NCBI GenBank assembly: GCA_012934845.2
Contig: WNNJ02001887.1
Span: forward strand, 60,223-124,222
Direction: 5' to 3'
Length of the DNA stretch: 64,000 nucleotides
Origin: Pomphorhynchus laevis
Lineage: Eukaryota > Acanthocephala > Palaeacanthocephala > Echinorhynchida > Pomphorhynchidae
Positions 1 to 11,600 of the stretch are shown here, piece by piece (position 1 is the stretch's first letter; the number at the start of each line of letters is the position of its first letter). The notes under the pieces are model-generated. The model searched no databases and was not told where the DNA came from. It saw only the letters and a program-made list of their open reading frames with translations. The position numbers and the translations under genes are program-made.

Positions 1-1500
1 TGAAAGGTGTTGATGGTTGTTTATGTATAAGATATTCGTTCCGGGATATGTGGAATCCGGCTTTTATCCAACGACCAGTTCTATCATTGAAGTCATCGAG
101 TAACATGTCATAACCGCTACCTAATATATGATCTACGAGATCGCGATTCTTGTGAATATCCCCTGGTCGAATATAGATATTGGATACGCTAATGCGTTTA
201 CCGTTCTTATAAAGTGTTATAGCTGAACAAAACAGGACTGAAAAAAGTAATTTAGTAAAAAGGAGCATCTTAAAGGGATTTTGACTAAGGTTACAAGACC
301 ATGAGAAGAGAAATGGTGCAAGGTTATATACGGAGTATAGTGGATCGTTATATGCATTGGTATAGGTCGAATAATGTTCTGGGATATCTGGATCTATTTA
401 GTCTCATGATGAACTATTACATCTGCATATCGACCAGACAAAAGAAGAAGAGCAGAAGCACTTCACCAATTCCACTGAAGGATTCCAGTAAAAAACAGAT
501 ATTGGTTACTTCCCATTGCCTTTGTTTACAGGTGAGATAACGGGACAACTAGTTGGGACCAGCAGTGGGAAGGCTGCCTTTTTTACTACCAGACCCACCA
601 GCATCCTACTGTTCTCATCCGGGCTGGTGAGAATATCTTCACTTCCTTTTGCAACAGCATTGGATGAATAGGTGGTATATTATTATTTCCTATGATATAT
701 TTCTTCCCATATTTTCTCCCCTTCTTTTGGCAAGTCAGTTTGGGACTAGAAGAATTAACAGACGTTGTTCTCTTATTTGATTTTTGTGTACTACGGGTCA
801 CCGCCTGAGGAGTGAATAGAGCATTAACTGTAGTAGCAACTATATTAAGCACCATTTCCAGAAGTTGTTTCATAAGGATGTTATGTTTGAGATCAATTTG
901 TCTAGTAATTTCATCTTTATTTGCCATCGTTTCTTGTTTTCGGTTCGCAACCTCCGATAAAGTGAAGGGACTTTAGACAGGTACCATATGTCTTAAGAGA
1001 TAGCTCTTAAAGTAAGAGCATTTCCTAGACTAAGCAGGGTGATCCTTGTCACAGTTAGGACACATTGAACTCCCTTCACATGGGTTTTTAGAGTGATTAT
1101 TTACTAAACAAGTACCACAATGCCTAGGAGCAGTACAGGAAGAACTTTAATGATCCCAGTTATGGCAGCAATCACACTGTGAATGTGTGAGGTCATATGA
1201 ATCTATCAATTGGAATTTAGAATTTGCCTCAAGAAATGGGCTTGCCGAGCTCTTTGATAGTAAATAAGCTACGTGTGCAGGAGCATTGGCGAACGATATC
1301 GAAATCGCCTGTCAATTCCCCCCTTTATTAATATTATCCTTGATATTAAGTATATAGCCTCAATATCTTTGTAATCTTATTCAGGTAAATAGGGTATAAT
1401 ATTGGTAATTTTATAGTGGCATCGACAGTCTTCGAAATCCCAGCCAGATCAATGGTTAACAAGGAGATACGCTACGTCCTCGTGTATGTCCTGACTGAGT
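1..1500 (-). mobile_element. Broken LINE (Jockey/I-type): ORF1 zinc knuckles and ORF2 endonuclease start
   Basis: Two parts of a non-LTR retrotransposon can be read on the minus strand. Around 1010-1180 the translation carries serial CCHC-type knuckles (a CxxC...H...C pattern repeated three times, including CPNCDKDHPA), as in ORF1 gag proteins of Jockey/I LINEs. Around 3-230 it reads like an AP-endonuclease domain, with ISVSNIYIRPGD followed by LLDDFNDRTGRW, the usual 'GDFN' block with its G replaced by D. The two parts are in the expected order (ORF1 upstream of ORF2). In-frame stops and a frame change show that it is dead, and the left end runs off the window. An open frame at 586-927 and one at 1538-1783 (both minus) fall in the same element but match nothing I know. 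The family is clear; the exact clade is inference. Confidence 0.7.
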
Positions 1501-2117
1501 TGAATAAGAATGTCTCTGTAGTTTATAACAAACAGTCTCAATAGCAAATTGAAACATTCCTCTTTCTGGAGAGGGGGCGTTCATGGTAATAATTGTAAGG
1601 TTGTTTTGCGTTTTTATAGGATGATATTATTTTTTGATAATTAAAAATACTAACCTGAGAGCCTTGGTTTTTTACATCATTACCATGGAAATTCATCATA
1701 TTTTTCGATTTAGTAAAGTGCTTTGAAGCACCGTCGCCTTCCAATTCACTGCACATTTTCATTACCGCCAGAAAATCATCCAATCCTTCATTAAAAAATA
1801 CTATTCACTGTTGAGTGTATAAAGAGACACTGATTAAATAGTTTTATGACATAATACCATAATAGATATAATACCACACGTCCATTTGCACTTGGCGTTA
1901 TAGCAAAAATCGTGAGAAGATGGAATAAAACAAAATTATCAGTATCATAATTAGTGAATGCTGCAAATGAAACATTTTTCCGAAAGTCTGTTTTGCCATA
2001 TATTTATTAATTCGTAAAAGATGATCTCACTGATGAGTGCAAAGCTAGGATTTAATAGAAACTCACTTTTTACGAAAGTCCGTTTCATTTGTAGCATTTT
2101 GCAATAATGATACCTTT

Positions 2118-2215
2118 CATGCTATGTACCTTCCGTGCTAGATACCTTCCTTGCTAGATATTTTCAGTGTATTTTCTGTGCTAGTTCTTTTCGTGCTAGA
2201 TACCTACCGTGCTTT
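2118..2215. repeat. Imperfect tandem repeat, about 18-bp unit
   Basis: The words GTGCTAGATACCTTCC and close variants recur five or six times head to tail. Several units are diverged, so this is an old minisatellite. It lies between the LINE remnant and the AT-rich block. Confidence 0.6.
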
Positions 2216-2329
2216 CCAGTCTTTTTTCAATATTCACAGTTGAGCACAAATATCATAAATCTATTTGGGTAGTCTAGATCTCTCTCTGCACTTAACAATG
2301 AAGAGTATCTTTTACGGATGAGTCAAAAA

Positions 2330-2840
2330 ATGATTAAATTAATCATGATATTAATTTAATATTATAAATTTAATATTTATTAATATCTAAATATTAAATT
2401 AATATTTAGATATTAAAAAATAGATATTAAAAATGATGAATATTTAGATTAATATTTATTAATCTAAATATTAAATTAATATTAAATTGAATATTTATTA
2501 ATATCTAATAAATATCAAATTAATATTAAACTAATTTGATACTAATACATTTTAAATAAGACAATTATAATCAATAATTAACTAGTATTATGCATTAGTA
2601 ATTAACAGAATTAATTATAATTAATCAATTATAGATAATTAATCAATTATAGATAATTAATCAATTATTAACCAATATGTAATTAAGCGAATTAATTATA
2701 ATTAATCAATTATAGAACTAAAAGATCGGTTAGTTAAATAAGTAATTTATAATGTTAAATTAGTTAATTATTGAATTATTTAAAATTTTGAATTAGTTTA
2801 TTGAATTAGAAGACGATTTAGGCATATTCCATTTAAATGA
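2330..2840. repeat. AT-only low-complexity block
   Basis: About 500 bases are built almost wholly from TTAAT, ATATTAAA and AATTAATC words. Short direct copies of AATTAATCAATTATAGAT recur at 2634-2720. I see no gene here. Confidence 0.7.
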
Positions 2841-3028
2841 GTATTCTTAGAGATCTATTATTTTTACCTACATAAATTGAGATACCTTTTTATTGGAATA
2901 ACATTTTCAAATTTTGAGTATTTTACCTTAATAGTAAATAAGATTACACTATTTTTGTAGAATTATTCAAATACAGGTTTTGTTTAAAGAGAAATGAGAG
3001 AGTTCCATAGGAACTAGTTTATATAAGT

Positions 3029-3243
3029 GTGACAGCCTAGAAAGAAAAAACTCAACGGTAACTAGTATCGTTTCGTCATTGCCTTGACTCATCAGTACCG
3101 GGTACGTCTCACTACTGGATATAGAAGAGGACTGGCATACAAATTGAGTATGTCAAAACATACTCGTGCCGTATGCAATGACGCAAACAACAAGGAATCG
3201 GTACTAATTATCGTTGAGTTGTTTCTTTCGAGGCTGCCACTCT
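3029..3243. repeat. Foldback element carrying a hammerhead-like core
   Basis: The left arm (about 3029-3100) and right arm (about 3175-3243) are imperfect inverted copies. GTGACAGCC...AACTCAACGGTAACTAG on the left pairs with CGGTACTAATTATCGTTGAG...GGCTGCCAC on the right. On the minus strand the left arm contains CTGATGA, a GTC/GAC stem with an 8-nt loop, then GAAA, then a further stem with loop CTAGT (about 3095 down to 3050). Relatives lie at 39180-39290 and 56015-56110. Confidence 0.6.
3050..3105 (-). ncRNA. Hammerhead-ribozyme-like motif, copy 1
   Basis: Read on the minus strand, the catalytic-core words are intact: CTGATGA, stem II GTC-AAGGCAAT-GAC, GAAA. A stem III follows (ACGATA/TACCGT, one mismatch, loop CTAGT) and then a U-U that could serve as the cleavage dinucleotide. 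I cannot find a convincing stem I. Without stem I, self-cleavage is unproven, so this is a structural resemblance and not a demonstrated ribozyme. Confidence 0.4.
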
Positions 3244-4114
3244 GATATCAAACAGGTTTATATTTTATTTTGAAAACAGGTTACTGACATTTATCGCGTT
3301 CTATATTTTTTATTTTTTCAATATTATCTACATAATCTGTAGATGCCATGTGATAATGGATAATAGATTAGATTAACGTCGATATAATTTTATGGCATAA
3401 TACCATAATACTTTGTTGATACTATGTGATATACTATGTCAATGATATCTGCATAATCTGTAGATTCTATGTGATAACGTATAATATATTAATGTCGATA
3501 TAATTTTATGACTTAATACTATAATACTTTGTTGATAATAAACAAAGAATAAATAAAAGTTGTTTGTCTAAACATTATTAATATTATGCAGAAAAATATA
3601 AACAAAAATATTGTTTACTTTTTGATAACAAACACGCTGTGTTTGTATGAAAAGTTGAGTGTTAGTTTAAGATCATAAATATCGCTAACGATTATAAATA
3701 AATAACATTTATTGATATTTGCTATCAATTAAATTGTTTACGATTATAAATATATTAAGATCATAAATATGGCTAAATATTGTAAACAGTTGATTGATAG
3801 TTTAAGATTGATATTAATCTTACAATAATAAGATAATAGATAATACTTATCAACGAGTAGAATCTCAGATTAACAATAATAAGATAATAAATGTAAATAT
3901 TGATTTCGAATGTAAATATTAAATGTAAGCTAACGTCTTACAGTTTAAAATCATTGAAAATGCAAATAATTTACAGCAACTGGACATGTTTGCAATAAAT
4001 GTTTACAATTTGCGTTCCATAAAATACTCGATTACAAACAGTTAAAGGAACTCTTTCAATAATAAACATTGTTATACGAAAGCTGACAACTAAAATAGTC
4101 AAGTTAAGCAATCA

Positions 4115-7100
4115 ATGACGTCGTTAAATGCATATGAGTCAATGTGCACACAGTATTTAAATACGATTGGTCTTAATGCGGACAAACTTGAATATGCCCT
4201 GCATGTCAACAAGCCGGTATCAAGTGAAAGGTAAATAGTATTTGCGAATGTTAGCAAGTAAAAATCGCAGCATTTGGTTGTTTAAACATTTAAAATTTTT
4301 ATTTTTATTCAATCAAAGCCAATTACTAATCGATAAATTAAAATTAATGGACATAAATATAATAAGGAAGTAATAATTTCTGATGATGATAGTAGTTACT
4401 AGCGAAATATCAAAATAATTTTGTTGACTTTCAATTATACCTGATCGTTCTTGAATATTTTAAATACAGATCAGGATGGATATATGTCTTTAAATTGTTA
4501 TTTTTATTCAATAATAGCAAACAAGTAATGGATATATATTCGATAGTCCGCTATTCATCTTCTATTTATCAGCAAGACATGTGCATCAATCATGACAAAA
4601 TTCGTCACTTCGGATTTCAAACTGAACATCAGAGCCGGATAGAAGTCTAATTTATCGACTTAAAAAACAAGACTTCTTGATGCAGTATCTGAATCATGAA
4701 GATGCTTCTTTTTTGAACTGGCATTCGATTTCAGTTCATGCTTTTTCATTTGTGCAGAGCAAATGCATTACTTTTTGTGAATACACGCAGCAATTTTTTT
4801 ACTGACATTTTCTTTTGTAATTATATTTTTGTTTCATTTTAATTTTTTCTTTAATCTTTTTTCCTTTGTTAAAAATTAAGAATTTTATATAAATGGCAAA
4901 CTTGATGCCTTTGTATTTAAAAAAACTGTTTGTAATTTGCCTGAAGATGATAGCGGGAGATATCGAAATATTGTAATTTTTGAAATTAAACTAATGAAGA
5001 AGATTAATCATAATAAACATTATGTTCTTCATTAATATAATTAATTAATTTTCGGTAAAAGTCGAAAATTAATTAGTTTTCTTAAATATTTTAAAAATGA
5101 TGGAAGTCGAAAAAATTTCCGTCTTAAAATCTGTAAATTACAGGAACAGATAAATTAGTTTTATTCCAAAAATTTCAATATTTCAATCATTTCTGTTATT
5201 ATATCCAGGAAAATTACAAACAGTTTTATTAAATACGAAAATTTCAAGTTTGAAATGCATTAAAATGCTCAAAATTTGTAAAAAAAGAAAAACGCATCAT
5301 TGAAAACATTTCATATGTAAATTGTTTTAAAATTGTTTCAAAATTGTTTCAAAATTCATAATTTGTTTTATTCTATATAAAACAGCTATACAGAATCCAT
5401 CGCCAACGTCGTTATTCTGTCTCTGCCAAGCTGCAACAATACTCAATTCGTCAGCCGTTCAAATGTCAGATGCCGGACGGTTGTCGTTGCCAAAGTTGGA
5501 AAGCCATTGCCGATCGATACTCTCAATCAGCCTCGAGAAAAATGGAATGATAATTTGCTCATAGTACGTCATTTGAATCATGGTTGGACTGCGGAAGCAG
5601 TTATAAAGCGTGATCTTTTCAGGATCAGCAAGTAGCACATGCAATAGTGACGTATCAACTGCCTTGTTTAGGCTCGGGAAGGCAGTCCAATTCCTGCATA
5701 TCACGATGTTCATACAACGTTTCTTTGTGTAGTGAAGCACAGTGGCGAGCTCAATGCAGGCAATGTCGGGGTTCACAATTGTAAGATGAGAATTGAGCAA
5801 ATCAAACGCCTTATTATCCGGTGTGTGGGTCGAAATCATCAGACACTCGAACTCCGAAACTTGTTTGAAACTGTTTATTCCAGTGCTGGACAAGTCCACT
5901 ATGAAGTCTACCATCTCATCACATATTTCTTCTATCGAAATGCGTTTTACTATCATTGACTGGGAAATCTTAGCGTAAGCGGCTAGTCGACCGTTAATAG
6001 TATTTGAAGACGACTTAACAGCCGTGTAATGTTGAGACACAAACATGTTGACTAATTCTGATGGGTTTTGAAATAAAACAATATCTGAATTACACGTGCT
6101 CAATGCATAGATAGCATCCTCTTCGGATCCTGTTGATTGAAAATTATAGTTTATAATCAGGGACACGTGCTTTCTGGATATATTACTGAAAATTTTTGAA
6201 TACACTAATGGGCCATTTGGTAATCTCTTTAGCTCGTGATGAAGGGAACACGTCGAGAAGACCTGCGTATTTCCCTCCTCTTTACGCTAAGACTCGGCAC
6301 TCATACCGCCACAAGCACTGACAGCGTGATCCCGGCCGTAGATCACACTTGTGTCGACGTTAGTCAACGAGCCGACAGTGTTTTGGGGTCGGTCGATGTC
6401 AGCGACCTCCAACGTCGACGATACAAACGGCGTTATAATGAAATGGTTGGAGTACGAAGGCGACTGTATAACCGAATATACGCTCTCTCTATTGAACATC
6501 ATCGATGCTTTTGCTATAGGCGTTTTGTGGATTATGGATGATAGTTTCGATTTGGTTGACAGAACAGTAAACTGTCAGTGGTTCGGCCTCACGAATGACC
6601 TCTTCTGTTTGGACTGCGAGCGGAATAAGGAAACGCATAGTGTTGAGTCGCGGAGTTGGGTCGTCGCAATGACCAAGGCTACTTTCTATTATGGGTTGTC
6701 CTAAATCATCGAGGCTATTGAGAATCGCTTTGGCGTTCCCTGTCATCAATGCAACCGACACACGCTGGAACAGCTGGCCCTCCTGGATATGGGATACAGT
6801 TTCGCCATGACATTGACCGTGCTATGAATCTAATCAATTGTTCGCCTTGAAAGTTCCAGCCTTTATATGTCTCAGTAACTGCGGCCGTGAAGCTGTACCA
6901 ACTCTCATCCATTTTCTGTTTGTATTTTCGTGAGAAAATACAAAATTTTATGTTTGTATTTTCATTATAAGAAATTATAATTTTCTGTTTGAATTTTTTA
7001 TTATAAGAAATTATAATATGGATATTAATTCCAAAATTTTACAAATGTTTATCTTTCTCATTTTAATTAAGCTGTCCGTTAATTTAAACGACAATGAATA

Positions 7101-8670
7101 TATAATTTGTTTATACTTTGTTAATATTGGTATATACTATTTATGTTAATATATACTTTAATATATAACATATTCTAATATATAATATTAATATATACTT
7201 TGTTGATATACTTTGTTAGCATTTACATTAATATTCATTAGGACCTTCTTCGTCACTGATTAGTAATCAGTGACGAAGTTATTAGATACATTGTCAAATG
7301 TATACATTTCATTGCAATGTTCGATAAGCAAATTGACCAACGAATCTTGTTTAATCATTTTAAGTTTATCTAGAAATTATTTACTAATTTTACTCAAATA
7401 TGATATTATTATGGTATTATTATATTATTTTATTAAATTTACAGGAACGAAGCAATTAGTTTTATTCCAAAAATTACAATATTTCGATAGCTCCCGCAAT
7501 CATCTGCATGAAGATTATAAACAGCTTTAACTTTTGAATAATCTGTTTATAATTTTTCTGAAGATGATACCATGAGCTATCGAAATATTATAATTTTTGG
7601 AATAATTCTAATTTCTCCGTTCCTGTAAATTTATTGATTTATAAACACAAGACTTCTTGATGCAGTATCTGAATCGTGAAGAGGCCTCTGTTTTGAACTG
7701 GAATTTTATTTAAGTTCATGCTTTTTCATTTGTGCAGATCAAATGCGTTACTTTTTGTGAACACACGCAGCAAATGTCTTTCATTTTTCTAACGACAAAT
7801 GCAATAATTGTATACTTTCACCTTAATTGTTCTAATTTGGATTTTGTAAATAGAAGCTTAAAAATAAAAGATTTCATTAATTTTATTTGATAATTTAATA
7901 ATATTTAAATAAAGCTTTTATACATTTCCATATTAAACGTTTACTGATTTTAAAATCAGAACTTTAAAATTACAAATCAGAACAGACGAAATAAATTAAA
8001 TTTAATTATTTTAAATTAATTTATTTAATTAAATTAATTTTATTGAAATTATTTTATTTAAAAAAAATTAAAATAAAAATTTATAATCCCAAACGAGAAA
8101 TCTAAAGATAAGTTAATTTGTTATTGATTAAATTTTAATTTATTTAAAATTTTAACAGTTAAAATTATTTTTAGTTGATTTTTATGCTTATATAAATATT
8201 ATTCTTAAGAACTTTCACTATTTGTTATAAGGTTATAACTTTACGAAAATACTGATCTTTTAATTTTTTCAAAATTCAAAATTCAATAAGTTTTTTGCAA
8301 TTTTTTAACGTATTTGTGCTTATTTAAGCGTATTTGTGATAATTTACTTAGCTTCTTTTCATTCAAAGTATACACTATAATTTACTGTCAAATCTAGTCA
8401 TGTTTCTACCCGTTCTTTCATATTTTCCTAGCAACAGGATTCGATGCGTTATTCTACCAATATATTGGCATGAATGCCTCAAAGTTGAAGGTAAATGTGC
8501 TGATAGATAAATAGATAAATTTCATCTGATCCAGGTAGCTTCCTGAATTCATTACTTAATGATTTCAATGAAATATCTGAGGTTTTTCGAATGCAAATGA
8601 AGCGTATTAATCAAGACGAAGGAGATTTATTGATTAATATTAAATTCCGGAATTTTCCCATCATTCAAAG
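4115..8670 (+). CDS. MCMDC2: MCMDC2 exons 1-3 (N-terminal region)
   Basis: Exon 1 (4115-4230) starts MTSLNAYESMCTQYL and ends at donor AG|GTAAAT. Exon 2 (8432-8490) is flanked by TTTTCCTAG and GAAG|GTAAAT. Exon 3 (8535-8670) ends CAAAG|GTAAAG. The joined frame reads through IRCVILPIYWHECLK and INIKFRNFPII, which fit the MCMDC2 region upstream of the zinc site. Intron 1 is 4.2 kb and holds the GC-richer fossil and several repeats, whereas intron 2 is only 44 bp. The acceptor of exon 3 has a weak pyrimidine tract. Confidence 0.75.
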
Positions 8671-11600
8671 GTAAAGTATCATATTATATAAGATATGATC
8701 TAAGAGATATTATCTAAATATAGTCTAAGGAAATCGTTATCAAAATTATATTCAATTAACTTCTTGCTCATCAAAGTATATTTAACACCTGTGTATACAA
8801 AGACAATTGGATTGATTAAAAGACCGCATAACTTCCTGAATAACCACAGAACTTCCCTGCATATCTATCTTACTAAGTTTAATATGGTTGTCAGTTATTA
8901 TAAGTTTGTCACGTGGACTACTTATATTGTTCATGCTGATACTTATCATACTCATGTACCTCTCTAGTTCATATTATCTTGACTTGCTTGCATCTTTACA
9001 AATTTAGCCTTTGCACATTTTGCAAGCATACATGAAGTTAACTCTCCCTGGCATACAGCAACGGCCAAAATGACAGAAGAAGAAATAGAAAGGATTTACA
9101 TCGATTTTTGAAATTATCTTTGTAATTGCGTTGTTCTTTGAGGGCACTTAATGAAAGGTAATTGACCATATGGTAATGCCCTGTTCAAATTGGAATCAGT
9201 CCATAATTAGTCAGAACGTTTAAAAGAATTAATCAATTGCTCTGATATATAATATAATATTATACAATACTGGATAAAACTAAATTAGATAATATTACAC
9301 CTAAACAACACGATACCCAATGTATTTTAGTAATTTTGATTCTGTTTTATAATTATGTATAAATTAAACTTATCGGTGTACACGATATGTATCTATTTGA
9401 ATTTATTTTGTTATTATAGGAGTTCATATTTTTATAATTCAGGTGTTATTACGTATACAGCAAAAACTTTTATTCTAAACGTGTGTTCACTATTTCGATA
9501 GCTTTTGCTGTTGTTTTCAGAAATATTTAACTCTTATACATTAAGATTGAACTAATTTGTTATTTTTATGTACTTACAGATATAACTTGTTGTTTTGTTC
9601 AAATATTTGTGATCATATTGAGTGCCTAGCAATAAGTAATCCATTTGCGCCAATATATGAGGTATTAGGAAGATAATTTCCTGAAGAAATTTTGTTTTAT
9701 TGATTGATTCCGTTATGTAGAGAGTCTTCTAATAGTGGATCATTGGTTTAGAAACTAATGATGATGTGAACTACTTAGATGTTTTATTTTATGTACTTAC
9801 AGATATAACTTGTTGTTTTGTTCAAATATTTGTGACCATATTGAGTGCCTAGCAATAAGTAATCCATTTGCGCCAATATATGAGGTATTAGGAAGATAAT
9901 TTCCTGAAGAAATTTTGTTTTATTGATTGATTCCGTTATGTAGAGAGTCTTCTAACAGTGGATCATTGGTTTAGAAACTAATGATGATGTGAAATACTTA
10001 GATGTTTAGTTTATAAAGATTTCGATGAAATTTATTAAGCTAACGTAATTCAAAAAACAGGAGTCTTGCTCAAGATTGCCTCATGAAATTCTTATATCTC
10101 AAAAAGTTGTTAATTATATACACAGTTTCTTTTGTAGCTCAAATTATTTGCTCTAACTATAAATCATTGAATGATAGAAATTAAATTATTAGACTTAGCT
10201 TAAAGATTATATCCATAAATGGACTATAAATAAATCTTATCACAAATGTAATAATGCACAAGAAAATTATTGGATTATTTCACCAGAAAAAATGATATGC
10301 CAATATGAATGAATCAGATCAGTTAACAGAGTCTACGTATTTTGTATTATCAATAAATTTAAAACTAAATATTTTTATTATTATAAAAATGAGATGCGTT
10401 GTATATCTAATAATTGATATTTTAATTCATAATGATCAGTCGACCAATTTGCATTTATTAATAAACAAATATCAAAATTAAATAATAATTTTAGTTTAAA
10501 AAATAATCTAAGTTTAAACTACTTCATTAACATAACACATTCAAAAAATGAAGAAAAAAGAAGACAAAGTTAGTACAGAATTCTGCGGTACGCCAGCTAT
10601 GATACAGACAAATTGGACGAAGCCAATTTATACCAAGAGAAGATGTATATTAAGATTATCAATGCATGGGTACCACAACAAAATTTGTTGTTGGGGACCG
10701 AATATTCATGAAATGCATACTAATTGCATATGTAAATATTGCAAGTGCTTATGCAATAACGTTATGCATGCATTAAGTTGTTATTATTTGTCAGCAAAAG
10801 GATTGACGTTTCTAGATGCTTTACAAGTTTAAAAAGTTATGTATCTTTTTTCTTTTGCTCGTTCTTTTTACGTTCTTTATTTTCGAATTAATTTGATACT
10901 TATGACTTGGATTTATTATTCCCAAGAACCTTAAGTGCTAAACATGTTTTTATATCCTTCATATATAATTTTCAATGTTGAATGTATTTCTGGCAACACC
11001 GCAAGGTGGGACTGCAGACTTGTCTATTGAAAAAATCTCAGAATAATAATTTTGTAGGATATGAAATTCACTGTGAAAATTGTAATTGCTCATATATTGG
11101 TCAAACTGAAAATGAGTTGAATGACCCATTACACAACATAATATAACATAAACGTGCTTACATGCTAGGATCCATATCACATTATTACTTTATTTATAGG
11201 TACCATGCAAATGTATATGAACCATTTTTATAATATTTTTTATAATGTTTCATTATGATGTATCACGCTTACATAGAGTTGAGTCGCAATTGTTCTCAGT
11301 ACGTTGCGCGCTTCAGTGCTTGCGTCCTCAGAGGTAGAAAAAACTACTGGACAGAATATTGCTTGTTCAATTATTGATATCCTCTCACTGTACTTTGAAA
11401 CTTGACGTCTCTCCTGATAATTGTAGTCTGACTTACAATCTTAATGTGAATCTTTAAAATATGAAGTAATCTTCATAATCTTTATGTGAATCTTACAATC
11501 TTTAGTTACATCTTTCAACGACAATAAAAGTTTAGAGTAAACGAAAAATAATTCAGTTTTAATTATATATCTTATTTTTGAAATAATATTTTATTTAATA

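Noticed and set aside
301-540. 79-residue open frame on the plus strand
   Set aside because: No recognisable domain. It lies antisense to the LINE remnant, between its endonuclease and ORF1 parts.
2330-2840. Possible origin or regulatory AT-rich element
   Set aside because: Low-complexity AT DNA is common through the window; no specific motif supports a function.
5732-6704. Open frames on the plus strand over the GC-richer block
   Set aside because: They are antisense shadows of the minus-strand fossil; GC-richness alone keeps them open.
10548-10832. Cys-rich 94-residue open frame (MKKKEDKVSTEFCG...)
   Set aside because: No family match, no splice context and no repeat evidence; it lies in an MCMDC2 intron near a Penelope fragment and could be chance.
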